Below are positions 1 to 11,460 of a stretch of DNA of 14,618 nt, piece by piece. A program made the translations under genes and the position numbers. The stretch is from an uncultured Collinsella sp. (GTDB taxonomy: Bacteria > Actinomycetota > Coriobacteriia > Coriobacteriales > Coriobacteriaceae): positions 1 to 14,618 of the forward strand of contig USHS01000008.1 of NCBI GenBank assembly GCA_900554585.1, read 5' to 3'. Within the stretch, counting starts at the first letter, position 1, and each line of letters opens with the position of its first letter. A model generated the notes under the pieces. That model was not told the origin of the DNA and searched no databases. It worked only from the letters and a program-made list of their open reading frames with translations.

Positions 1-16
1 TGTGTATAAGAGACAG
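1..16 (+). other. Residual Nextera/Tn5 mosaic-end adapter
   Basis: The first 16 bases, TGTGTATAAGAGACAG, are identical to the last 16 bases of the 19-bp Tn5 mosaic end used in Nextera tagmentation libraries. The carB stop codon follows four bases later, so the join lies just past the 3' end of carB. I read this as untrimmed adapter at a contig end, not genomic sequence. No transposase gene or other Tn5 sequence is present. Confidence 0.93.
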
Positions 17-19
17 GTC

Positions 20-3334
<3,315 letters not shown>

Positions 3335-3335
3335 G

Positions 3336-4775
3336 TTAGTTCTCCTCGGTCTCGGTCGCGGCGGTCTCGGCAAAATTCCAGCCGGTAAGGCGGTCCTTCG
3401 CGGTGTCGATGTCCAGGTAGTTCTCCTCGCCGTCCATGAGTCGCGTAAAGGCGGTAAAGAGATAGTGGGCATCGGTGGGGCCGGGCGAGGCCTCGGGGTG
3501 GTACTGGACCGAGAAGCACGGGGCGTCGAGCAGCTGGATGCCCTCGGCGGTGCCGTCGTTGAGGTTCACGTGCGTCAGGCGAATGCGGCCGAAGCGCTCG
3601 TTCATCACGACCGGCGCGATGCCGCGACGCACCCAGGCGCGCAGGTCGCCATCGGCCGCATGCTCGGTCTCGCCGCCGGAAAGCTCGGGGATCAGCTTGC
3701 CCAGGCTGGGGAACAGCAGGCCAAAGCCATGGTTTTGCGCGGTGATCTCCACGCGACGGCTCACCAGGTTCATAACCGGCTGGTTACCACCGCGGTGACC
3801 GAACTTAAGCTTTTCCATCTGAGCGCCGCAGGCCAGGCTGATCATCTGGTGACCCAGGCAAATGCCAAAGACCGGCACCTTGCCGATCAGCTGCTGCACC
3901 TGCTCGTAGGTCTCCACCACGGCATCGGGGTCGCCAGGGCCGTTGGACAAAAAGACGCCGTCGGGGTTCATGTCGAGCACCTGACGCGCGGGTGTATCCC
4001 ACGGCACGACGGTCAGGTCGCAGCCGGCACGGACCAGGCCCTCCAGAATGCCGCGCTTCACGCCGCAGTCGTAGGCAACCACTTTGTGGCGGGCAGGAGC
4101 GGCAGGGGCAAGCGCAAAGTCATGCGTAGCGGGCAGGTCGCTCGCGGCAAAAGCGTGGGGCTCAGGGCAGCTCACGGTCTTGACCAGGTTCTCGCCGACC
4201 AGCGTAGGCGCGGCGGACAAGCGCTCGGCAAGCTCGTCGACGTCAAAGATCTCCGTCGAGATAATGCCCATCTTGGATCCGTTGTCGCGCAGGTGGCGCA
4301 CAAGAGCGCGGGTGTCGACCCCCTCGATAGCAACGATGCCGTGGGCACGCAGATACTCCGGCACGCTGACGGCCGAGCGCCAGTTAGAAGGCGTGACGCA
4401 CATGTCGTGGACGACCATGCCGCGCATGGCGGGAGCGCTCGCGGGGCGAGCGGTATCGCCGGGGAAGGCCGACTGGACATCGGTCTCGTCAATGCCGTAG
4501 TTGCCGATCTGCGGATAGGTCATGGTTACGATTTGGCCGGCATAGCTCGGGTCGGTCATGACCTCAAAGTAGCCTTCGAGCGACGTGTTAAAGCAGACCT
4601 CGCCGGTTGCGGTACCCTCGGCACCGCATGCACGGCCATAAAAAATGGTCCCATCCTCAAGATACAGGATGCAGGGACCGCAGGTGCCCTTGCTGGTTTT
4701 AGCCAGCATACGCTGGCACAGCTCGCTGGGCGCGACGGTGCGGGCGGCAGCGCCCACAATATGGTTGTTCGCCAT
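3336..4775 (-). CDS. carA: Carbamoyl-phosphate synthase small (glutaminase) subunit
   Basis: CarA hydrolyses glutamine and passes ammonia to CarB. Residues about 35-190 form the CarA-specific N-terminal domain and residues about 230-450 the class I glutamine amidotransferase domain. The nucleophile is Cys306 in GICLGHQ, and the other triad residues are His426 and Glu428 in [10 protein letters not shown]. The protein is 479 aa against about 380 in E. coli. The excess is an N-terminal extension of about 30 residues, an in-frame insertion of about 36 residues between QNHGFG (348-352) and [10 protein letters not shown] (399 on), and a tail of about 28 residues ending ATETEEN. All catalytic motifs are intact, so it should be active. 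The ATG at 4775 is preferred over one seven codons upstream because AAGGAG lies five bases before it; the upstream ATG would lie inside the leader hairpin. It starts a two-gene operon with carB. Confidence 0.96.
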   Translation of the reverse strand: MANNHIVGAAARTVAPSELCQRMLAKTSKGTCGPCILYLEDGTIFYGRACGAEGTATGEVCFNTSLEGYFEVMTDPSYAGQIVTMTYPQIGNYGIDETDVQSAFPGDTARPASAPAMRGMVVHDMCVTPSNWRSAVSVPEYLRAHGIVAIEGVDTRALVRHLRDNGSKMGIISTEIFDVDELAERLSAAPTLVGENLVKTVSCPEPHAFAASDLPATHDFALAPAAPARHKVVAYDCGVKRGILEGLVRAGCDLTVVPWDTPARQVLDMNPDGVFLSNGPGDPDAVVETYEQVQQLIGKVPVFGICLGHQMISLACGAQMEKLKFGHRGGNQPVMNLVSRRVEITAQNHGFGLLFPSLGKLIPELSGGETEHAADGDLRAWVRRGIAPVVMNERFGRIRLTHVNLNDGTAEGIQLLDAPCFSVQYHPEASPGPTDAHYLFTAFTRLMDGEENYLDIDTAKDRLTGWNFAETAATETEEN

Positions 4776-4779
4776 AGTT

Positions 4780-4812
4780 CTCCTTCCCGGTCTCACAGGA
4801 CCGGCTTAAAGG
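4780..4812 (-). promoter_or_regulatory. Probable PyrR-binding hairpin sequestering the carA Shine-Dalgarno
   Basis: On the minus strand, CCGGUC-CUGUGA-GACCGG forms a perfect 6-bp stem with a 6-nt loop (4787-4804). Its core GGUCCUGUGAGACC fits the Bacillus PyrR-site consensus ARUCCNGNGAGGYU at the invariant UCC and GNGAG positions. It differs at one G to A, and has a compensated closing pair (G-C for A-U). The hairpin ends one base before the AAGGAG Shine-Dalgarno (4780-4785). CCUU just upstream (4809-4812) can pair with AAGG of the Shine-Dalgarno, extending the structure over the ribosome site. PyrR is known to bind such loops in pyr mRNAs when UMP is high, and acts on translation in mycobacteria. 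I infer translational repression of carAB by PyrR; pyrR is not in the window. Confidence 0.75.
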
Positions 4813-4828
4813 TGTGTAGTTAGGCCTC

Positions 4829-4844
4829 GCGGTATTCTAACCGC
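4829..4844 (-). other. Small hairpin in the carA leader
   Basis: GCGGU-UAGAAU-ACCGC on the minus strand forms a 5-bp stem with a 6-nt loop, near the expected 5' end of the carA mRNA. No U-tract follows, so it is not a terminator. It may protect or help fold the leader; no motif was recognised in the loop. Confidence 0.45.
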
Positions 4845-4864
4845 AAGCATCGCCCATGGCATTA

Positions 4865-4893
4865 ATTACATAGAATTGTTTACAAAATGATAA
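4865..4893 (-). promoter_or_regulatory. Candidate carA promoter
   Basis: On the minus strand TTATCA (4888-4893) and TGTAAT (4865-4870) are 17 bases apart, matching the sigma-70-type -35 box at 4 of 6 and the -10 box at 5 of 6. The region is strikingly AT-rich in an otherwise GC-rich window and lies between a strong terminator and the carA leader. Transcription would start near 4858, giving a leader of about 80 nt that contains both hairpins. An inverted repeat ATTATG-N10-CATAAT abuts the -35 on its upstream side. Confidence 0.55.
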
Positions 4894-4935
4894 TTATGAC
4901 TTCCTGTGCATAATGATTTTTCTGGGACGGGGATT

Positions 4936-4976
4936 AAAAAATCATCCCGCGTGGTCTTGTGACTCACGCGGGATGA
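4936..4976 (-). terminator. Intrinsic terminator after the exporter/membrane-protein unit
   Basis: A perfect 12-bp stem (4942-4953 with 4965-4976) built on ATCCCGCGTG, with three further inner pairs and a tetraloop, is followed on the minus strand by six T residues (4936-4941). It begins 22 bases after the stop of the preceding gene and separates that unit from the carA promoter. Confidence 0.93.
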
Positions 4977-4998
4977 CATCGTTCTATATGGCTGCGGA

Positions 4999-5964
4999 CT
5001 ACTTTTGCTTGTCCTGCTCCAGCAGATCGGACGGTGTGCGATCGGGCTTGCCGCCGCGGAAAATCTCGCGGCCATGCAGACGATGCTCCAGGTCACGTTC
5101 GGCCTTTTCCTCGTCAATCTTGGTCTGGCTCACCGCCGGGTCCTCGATCAGCGACGAAACCGAGTTCACCTGTTTTTGAATGCGCTCGGCAATGGTGTCG
5201 TCCATGCTTACGATGCTCATCTTCCAGTCGATATTCGTGGCATTGGACGAGCTCTTGGTCCAGACGAACGTCAGGATGGCGCTTTGGTGCCCCTGAGCAG
5301 GAAACATGCCAAAGAAGGAATCGTGCTGGATCCTGCTGTCCTCGTCGATATAGGCGTGAACGTTATACACCACGCGGTCGATCTTGTCGTTGAGCAGGGC
5401 ATTGGTTGCGAGCGCCGCCGCCTGAATCTGACCGTTGGACAGCAGCTCGAGTTCATTGGCAGAAGACGTGTCCAGCACCGTCACCTCAACCGTGCCCGTG
5501 CGCTCATCTGCCTCGTCGACGGTAAAATCGAGCGGGAACTGCGTAAAGCCATTGCCCCATTCGAGTCCACCCTTGAGCGCGGTCGAAACGGTATCCACCG
5601 AAACACTTTCGGAAAGGTTCGCGGTATTCAGACGTCGCATCACGCCGTAGCCAATCTGCATGCCAACAATCAGCACCAAAATGCCAATAACCACGGCCAT
5701 GGCAGTCTTCGTAATGGTATGGCTCACCTGCGAGCCAGAAGGGTCGTCCTCGGACAGCGGGTCGATATGTTTTGCCTGGCTCGCGCGATCCTCGCTGCGC
5801 AGCCGCGCCAGCGTCGCCTTGTCACCGCGCTTGACGGCAGCCTCTTTCTCGCGCATGCGCTCGGTACGCTTTTTGGCGAGCGTAGGATCCAAAACGCCGG
5901 ATGCATCGATTTCGGAGAATAACTCCGTCACTTCTTCCGGAGTCAAAGGGTTCTTATCAGCCAT
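4999..5964 (-). CDS. Hypothetical single-span membrane protein
   Basis: I do not recognise this 321-aa protein. About 85 charged N-terminal residues, including a Lys/Arg/Glu-rich, probably helical stretch at about 30-66, precede one clear membrane segment at about 87-109 (AVVIGILVLIVGMQIGYGVM). The remaining 210 residues are soluble, contain no cysteine or enzyme motif that I could see, and end in a charged tail. The gene starts 19 bp after the exporter stop, with AGGAAG four bases before the ATG, and is followed by a strong terminator, so it is the last gene of that unit. The soluble part is most likely outside the membrane (inference; basic residues flank both sides of the span, so orientation is uncertain). 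It could be an accessory protein of the exporter or simply co-transcribed with it. Confidence 0.85.
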   Translation of the reverse strand: MADKNPLTPEEVTELFSEIDASGVLDPTLAKKRTERMREKEAAVKRGDKATLARLRSEDRASQAKHIDPLSEDDPSGSQVSHTITKTAMAVVIGILVLIVGMQIGYGVMRRLNTANLSESVSVDTVSTALKGGLEWGNGFTQFPLDFTVDEADERTGTVEVTVLDTSSANELELLSNGQIQAAALATNALLNDKIDRVVYNVHAYIDEDSRIQHDSFFGMFPAQGHQSAILTFVWTKSSSNATNIDWKMSIVSMDDTIAERIQKQVNSVSSLIEDPAVSQTKIDEEKAERDLEHRLHGREIFRGGKPDRTPSDLLEQDKQK

Positions 5965-5983
5965 GATCTTCCTGTCATATCAA

Positions 5984-7756
5984 TCAGTCGAGCTCGTGCG
6001 CACGCGCACCTTCGAACTGCATTCGATAGTAACGGGCATAGGTGCCGCCACGGGCGAGAAGCTCCTCGTGCGTGCCACGTTCCACAACGCGACCATGCTC
6101 AACGGTCGCAATCTCGTCAGCATGCTTAATAGTCGAGAGACGGTGGGCGATGATGATCGTGGTACGGCCGCGTGCCAGCTCTTCGAGCGACTCCTGCACC
6201 GCTTCCTCGCTCTCGTTATCCAGGGCACTCGTCGCCTCATCCAAAATAAGAATCTTGGGATTCTTGAGAAACACGCGCGCAATGGCGACGCGCTGCTTTT
6301 GACCACCCGAAAGACGGCTGCCGCGCTCGCCCACCACGGTGTCGTAGCCTTGCGGCAGCGACTCGATAAAGGCATCGATATTGGCACGGCGGGCCGCCTC
6401 GGCGATCTCTTCTGCCGTAGCACCCGGCTTGCCGTAGGCGATATTCTCGCCAATCGTACCGGCAAACAGGTAGACATCCTGCTGCACCAGGCCAATAGCA
6501 CGGCGCAAGCTCTGTTGCGTCACGTCACGCACGTCCTGCCCGTCGATGCTGATGGATCCGTCAGCCACGTCGTAAAAGCGCGGCAGTAACGAACAAGTCG
6601 TAGACTTGCCGCCGCCCGAGGGGCCAACCAGCGCGATGGTCTGGCCGGGCTTGATAGACAGGTCCATGTGGTCGATAACAGGGCGTCCGTCGGCGCCGCC
6701 CTCGCCCAACTCAACATCCTCATAGCTAAAGCACACGTCGCGATACTCAACAGCGCCCGCCGTCACCCGAAGATCCACGGCACCCGGCTTATCCTGAATA
6801 TCTGGCGCGGTCGAGAGCACCTCGTCCATACGCTTAAAGCCGGCAATGGCCTTCTGATACGTTTCGGCCGAATTGACAAGTGTCTCGAGCGGCGTGCAGA
6901 ACAGCGAAATGTAGAGCGCGAAGGTTGCCATATCGACCGCTTGCAGCTGACCCTGGGCAACGAGCCAACCGCCGAGGAGCACCACGATCACATAGAGCAC
7001 GCCCGAGAGCAGGCCATACGTCGCGGTATAGACGCCCATGGCGTGATACATGTTCTCCTTGGACGAAAGGTAGCGATTGTTCGAGGCACGAAACTTAGAG
7101 CGCTCGGTCTGCTCATTGGCAAAGCTCTTGACCACACGCATGCCCGCCAGCGAATCCTGCAGTTGCGCGTTGATGCCGCTAATCTTTTTGCGGTTATCGC
7201 TAAAGACCTCGCGCATACGCATATTCTGCCAAAACATAATGACCGCGAACACCACCGTTACCACAGCCATGGCGAGTGCGAGCACCGGCGCGATGGTAAA
7301 CAGAATCACAAACGAGCCGATGATCTCAATGCCGCAGATAATAATCCATTCGGGCACGTGGTGCGCCGCCTCGCAGATATCGAACAGGTCGTTGACCACG
7401 CGGCTCATCATGTCGCCCGAGCTGTTGCGATCGAAGTATGCAAAGCTAAGCCGTTCGTACTGATCGAACAGGTCCTCACGCATCTTGGACTCCATGCGCG
7501 CGCCCATCACGTGGCCCCAATAGCTCACAAAGTAGCGGCAGGCACAGCGAATGACATACATCAGCACCAGTCCCACCGCGATCATACCGAGCGCCTGCAT
7601 AATGGCAGCCTGACCCTGGGTAAACAACCCTCCGGTCAGATTGCGCAGGATAATGGGGAACGCCAGGTCAATGGCGGCAAGCACCAGAGCACAAACCGTA
7701 TCGGCAACAAAAAGCCCCATCTGGGGCTTGTAATACGAAAGAAACCTCTTAAACAT
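5984..7756 (-). CDS. MsbA-like ABC exporter half-transporter (TMD-NBD fusion)
   Basis: This is a 590-aa fusion of a six-helix type I exporter membrane domain (about 1-310) and an ATPase domain (about 340-590). The ATPase has Walker A GPSGGGKST (about 377), the Q-loop in VQQDVYLFAG, signature LSGGQKQR (about 480), Walker B ILILDEATSALD (about 500) and the H-loop in IIIAHRLST. It would act as a homodimer or with a partner half, moving lipids, peptides or drugs out of the cell; the substrate cannot be told from sequence. I chose the ATG at 7756 because MFKRFLSYYKPQMG is the usual N-terminus of this family and AAGG lies five bases upstream. An in-frame ATG at 7855 has a stronger AAGGAGG site and would add 33 basic residues, but it lies inside an inverted-repeat element. 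A hairpin abuts the inner Shine-Dalgarno. The membrane-protein gene follows after 19 bp. Confidence 0.93.
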   Translation of the reverse strand: MFKRFLSYYKPQMGLFVADTVCALVLAAIDLAFPIILRNLTGGLFTQGQAAIMQALGMIAVGLVLMYVIRCACRYFVSYWGHVMGARMESKMREDLFDQYERLSFAYFDRNSSGDMMSRVVNDLFDICEAAHHVPEWIIICGIEIIGSFVILFTIAPVLALAMAVVTVVFAVIMFWQNMRMREVFSDNRKKISGINAQLQDSLAGMRVVKSFANEQTERSKFRASNNRYLSSKENMYHAMGVYTATYGLLSGVLYVIVVLLGGWLVAQGQLQAVDMATFALYISLFCTPLETLVNSAETYQKAIAGFKRMDEVLSTAPDIQDKPGAVDLRVTAGAVEYRDVCFSYEDVELGEGGADGRPVIDHMDLSIKPGQTIALVGPSGGGKSTTCSLLPRFYDVADGSISIDGQDVRDVTQQSLRRAIGLVQQDVYLFAGTIGENIAYGKPGATAEEIAEAARRANIDAFIESLPQGYDTVVGERGSRLSGGQKQRVAIARVFLKNPKILILDEATSALDNESEEAVQESLEELARGRTTIIIAHRLSTIKHADEIATVEHGRVVERGTHEELLARGGTYARYYRMQFEGARAHELD

Positions 7757-7765
7757 AGTCACCTT

Positions 7766-7787
7766 ACGCGGTTTTACCAAACCGCGT
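7766..7787 (-). other. Hairpin abutting the inner Shine-Dalgarno of the exporter
   Basis: On the minus strand ACGCGGTTT-GGTA-AAACCGCGT is a perfect 9-bp stem with a tetraloop. Its last base is directly next to AAGGTG (7760-7765), the ribosome site for the ATG at 7756. It could control ribosome access or stabilise the message; there is no U-tract, so it is not a terminator. Confidence 0.6.
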
Positions 7788-7803
7788 TTCGTCTCGACGC
7801 TGC

Positions 7804-7901
7804 AAGTGCTCCATTTGGACAATCTGGCCTTCAATCGTCGGTCGCGTATATCCATACGCTTCCCTCCTTTTTTAGGCCACCTTGTCTCAAATGGAGCACT
7901 T
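7804..7901. repeat. 98-bp inverted-repeat element at the exporter 5' end (MITE-like)
   Basis: The outer 14 bases, AAGTGCTCCATTTG (7804-7817), are repeated perfectly inverted at 7888-7901. The arms extend to 27 and 28 bases (7804-7830 and 7874-7901) with two mismatches and one extra base. The 43-base centre contains, on the minus strand, A6-GGAGGG and the palindrome GCGTATGGATATACGC (7844-7859), which holds an ATG in frame with the exporter. The 5-bp sequence CGCTG occurs one base outside each end (7798-7802 and 7903-7907), which could be a target duplication. Size and form fit a small non-autonomous element or a strongly folding mRNA leader; I cannot decide which. Confidence 0.75.
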
Positions 7902-7940
7902 TCGCTGACTTACACAAACCTGCGGGATCATCCCCGCTCG

Positions 7941-8636
7941 TTAAAGATCGGCCCCACCCAAGCGGTGCGCGATGCTGTCGCAAGCCAAGGCGCCTACGAC
8001 AGTCTTGGCGTCTTCGATCTTGCCGTCGAGCACGGCATCGATCAGCTCATGCAGCGGCACCAGGTCGACGTTGACAAACTCGTCATCGTCGGGGTCGGGA
8101 GCATCAAACTCGAGCTTGGTGGCCAGGTAGATGTGAATGATCTCGTCGCAAAAACCGCAGGTCGTGACAATCGACGTCAAAAAGCGAATGCGACCAGCCC
8201 TAAAGCCCGTCTCCTCATGCAACTCGCGCTTGGCGCAATCGAGCGGGTCCTCGCCCGGATCGAGCTTGCCGGCGGGAATCTCGACCGTCACGCGGTCGAT
8301 GGCGGTGCGATACTGACGTACCAGCACGATCTTGCCGCTCTCGGTCAGTGCCACAACGGCCGCCGCACCCGGATGGCGAACGATATCGCGGGCGCTGCGG
8401 TGACCGTTGGGCAGCTCAACCTCAAGACGGTGGACGTCGAGGATCTTGCCCTTCCAGGCGCACTCCTCCGAAAGAATCTTCTCGTGCAGCAGGGCGTCAT
8501 GCGGGTCTTCGTCCCCCAGCACCAGCGCCGGCTCGTCAGCGACCTCGCCACCAGGCTCGCCCTCGGCGTGCCCATACACGCGGCCGTCCTCTTCGACGAT
8601 CTGCGCGTCCACGAGCTCTTCGTTCTTCTCGTCCAT
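7941..8636 (-). CDS. Nudix hydrolase, ADP-ribose pyrophosphatase type
   Basis: The 231-aa protein has a complete Nudix box GX5EX7REUXEEXGU at about residues 123-145 (GKLDPGEDPLDCAKRELHEETGF region). Upstream is the family segment ELPNGH...IVRHPGAAAVVAL...VLVRQYRTAI and the EIPAGKLD lead-in typical of NudF-like ADP-ribose pyrophosphatases, which cleave ADP-ribose to AMP and ribose 5-phosphate in the cytoplasm. The first 45 or so residues are an acidic, probably disordered extension not usual for the family. The start is uncertain: ATG at 8636 has GAGAGG ten bases upstream, while ATG at 8645 lies directly on that site and would be too close. It begins 21 bp after the purD stop and probably shares its transcript. 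Substrate within the Nudix family is inferred from sequence type only. Confidence 0.9.
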   Translation of the reverse strand: MDEKNEELVDAQIVEEDGRVYGHAEGEPGGEVADEPALVLGDEDPHDALLHEKILSEECAWKGKILDVHRLEVELPNGHRSARDIVRHPGAAAVVALTESGKIVLVRQYRTAIDRVTVEIPAGKLDPGEDPLDCAKRELHEETGFRAGRIRFLTSIVTTCGFCDEIIHIYLATKLEFDAPDPDDDEFVNVDLVPLHELIDAVLDGKIEDAKTVVGALACDSIAHRLGGADL

Positions 8637-8657
8637 CCGTCTCATTCCTCTCGGATT

Positions 8658-9962
8658 TTAGGCATCCCAGGCGTCACGGCCGCGCAGCGCACGCAGGCCA
8701 ATGTCGTGGCGCAGGGTCTTGCCCTCAAAATCAATCTTCTCGCAGGCCTCGTAGGCAAGGTTGCGGGCGTTCTCAAACGTATTGCCCAGCGCGGTCACGG
8801 CAAGCACACGGCCGCCGTTGGTCACAAGCTGGCCATCCACCACGGCGGTGCCGGCGTGGTACACCGTCACGTTCTCCATGGCCTCGGCATCCTCGATACC
8901 GGTAATGACCTTGCCCTTCTCGTAGCTGCCGGGGTAGCCCGCGCTCGTCAGGACAACAGCCACAGCCCACTCGTCACGCCAGTCGAGTTCAATCTGATCG
9001 AGCTCGCAGTTGGCACAAGCCAGCATGACCTCGACCAGGTCGTTCTTGAGGCGCGGGAGCACGACCTGCGTCTCGGGGTCGCCAAAGCGGGCGTTGAACT
9101 CCAGCACCTTGGGGCCGGCGGGGGTGAGCATAAAGCCGCCATACAGGCAGCCGCGGTAGTCGATGCCCTCGGCAGCAAGCTCGGCCACGGTCTGCTCCAT
9201 AACCTTCACCATGGTGGCGTGCTCCTCGTCGGTCACGATAGGCACCGGGCTGTAGACGCCCATGCCGCCCGTGTTGGGGCCAAGGTCGCCCTCGAGCGCA
9301 CGCTTGTGATCCTGCGAGGTGGCCATGGGACGCACGGTCTTACCGTCGGTAAAGGCCAGCAGCGAGCACTCGGGGCCGGTCAGCATCTCCTCGATGACCA
9401 CCGTGTTGCCGGCATCGCCAAAGGTGCCGCCAAAACACTCACGCACAGCCTCCTCGGCCTGCGAAAGCTCGGTTGCCACGATAACGCCCTTGCCCGCGGC
9501 AAGGCCGTCGGCCTTGACGACCAGCGGAGCGCCCTGCTCGCGCACATAGGCAAGCGCCGAAGCCTCGTCGGTAAATGAGCCATAGGCTGCCGTCGGGATA
9601 CCGGCGCGCTCCATGAGCTGCTTGGAGAACAGCTTAGAGCCCTCCATCTGGGCGCCCTCGGCACCCGGGCCAAAGCACGGGATGCCCGCCGCGCGGACGG
9701 CGTCGGCCACGCCCGCCACGAGCGGAGCCTCGGGGCCAATCACCACGAGTCCGCATCCATGGCTCTGGGCAAACGCCGCCACGGCCGCAGGATCGCAATC
9801 GTCGAGAACCACGTTCTCGCCGCAGCTCGCGGTGCCGCCGTTACCCGGCGCGATGTAGAGCTTGCCGGCGCGCGGTGATGCTGCGAGCTTGGCTGCCAGA
9901 GCATGCTCGCGGCCGCCGCTGCCCAACAACAGGATGTCGATGGTTTGAGTGTCCGCCTTCAA
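8658..9962 (-). CDS. purD: Phosphoribosylamine-glycine ligase (GAR synthetase)
   Basis: PurD joins glycine to 5-phosphoribosylamine with ATP, the second step of purine synthesis. The 434-aa protein is of normal length for the family. It shows GSGGREHAL (about 14-22), PGNGG near residue 40, the ATP-grasp segment with [13 protein letters not shown], and [24 protein letters not shown] in the second half. The start is TTG at 9962, supported by AGAGGAGG five bases upstream and by the absence of an ATG before the first strand ([11 protein letters not shown]). Two hairpins lie in the 118 bp between purA and this gene. The Nudix gene follows closely. The rare TTG start may lower expression. Confidence 0.96.
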   Translation of the reverse strand: MKADTQTIDILLLGSGGREHALAAKLAASPRAGKLYIAPGNGGTASCGENVVLDDCDPAAVAAFAQSHGCGLVVIGPEAPLVAGVADAVRAAGIPCFGPGAEGAQMEGSKLFSKQLMERAGIPTAAYGSFTDEASALAYVREQGAPLVVKADGLAAGKGVIVATELSQAEEAVRECFGGTFGDAGNTVVIEEMLTGPECSLLAFTDGKTVRPMATSQDHKRALEGDLGPNTGGMGVYSPVPIVTDEEHATMVKVMEQTVAELAAEGIDYRGCLYGGFMLTPAGPKVLEFNARFGDPETQVVLPRLKNDLVEVMLACANCELDQIELDWRDEWAVAVVLTSAGYPGSYEKGKVITGIEDAEAMENVTVYHAGTAVVDGQLVTNGGRVLAVTALGNTFENARNLAYEACEKIDFEGKTLRHDIGLRALRGRDAWDA

Positions 9963-9985
9963 GGGTGCCTCCTCTATGGATTACC

Positions 9986-10004
9986 GGCCCGCTCCGCGCG
10001 GGCC
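9986..10004 (-). other. GC-rich hairpin upstream of purD
   Basis: GGCCCGC-GCGGA-GCGGGCC on the minus strand is a perfect 7-bp stem with a 5-nt loop, ending about 11 bases before the purD Shine-Dalgarno. No U-tract follows. It may be part of a leader structure for purD, together with the larger hairpin just upstream. Confidence 0.5.
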
Positions 10005-10011
10005 CATTACA

Positions 10012-10058
10012 AGCAAATATACCCCTCGGCCGCCCATCTGGGCTGCAAAGGGGTATAT
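10012..10058 (-). terminator. Probable terminator or attenuator between purA and purD
   Basis: ATATACCCCT (minus strand) pairs perfectly with AGGGGTATAT over 10 bp (10017-10026 with 10049-10058), and the interior contains a second short stem GCCC-AGAT-GGGC. The bases that follow, ATTTGCTTG, are only a weak U-tract, so it may terminate partially. It lies 22 bases after the purA stop. Confidence 0.55.
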
Positions 10059-10080
10059 CGCAATAACCAAATAACGCCGA

Positions 10081-11376
<1,296 letters not shown>

Positions 11377-11393
11377 TTACATTCATGGACTGT

Positions 11394-11414
11394 CTGCGCA
11401 CCGCAAGCGCGCAG
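11394..11414 (-). other. Inverted repeat in the purA leader
   Basis: CTGCGC (11394-11399) and GCGCAG (11409-11414) form a 6-bp inverted repeat between the candidate promoter and the purA Shine-Dalgarno. It would fold in the mRNA or could be an operator half-site pair; I recognise no known regulator motif. Confidence 0.35.
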
Positions 11415-11431
11415 AAGCACAAAACATTCCC

Positions 11432-11460
11432 AGTATACCCGTGCAACGGGCGCCTGTCCT
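11432..11460 (-). promoter_or_regulatory. Candidate purA promoter
   Basis: On the minus strand AGGACA (11455-11460) and TATACT (11432-11437) are 17 bases apart, matching -35 and -10 boxes at 4 of 6 and 5 of 6. It overlaps the dnaB stop codon and would start transcription about 60 bases before purA. Confidence 0.5.

Noticed and set aside
1..16. Genuine Tn5-family insertion at the left edge
   Set aside because: Only 16 bases of the optimised mosaic end are present, exactly at the sequence edge, with no transposase or IS50 sequence; library adapter is the simpler explanation.
7922..7937. Hairpin after the Nudix gene as a terminator
   Set aside because: The stem is only 5 bp and is not followed by a U-tract on the minus strand, so I do not call it.
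7806..9578. Long plus-strand open frame opposite purD and the Nudix gene
   Set aside because: Antisense shadow of two well-supported genes; no ribosome site or protein motif.
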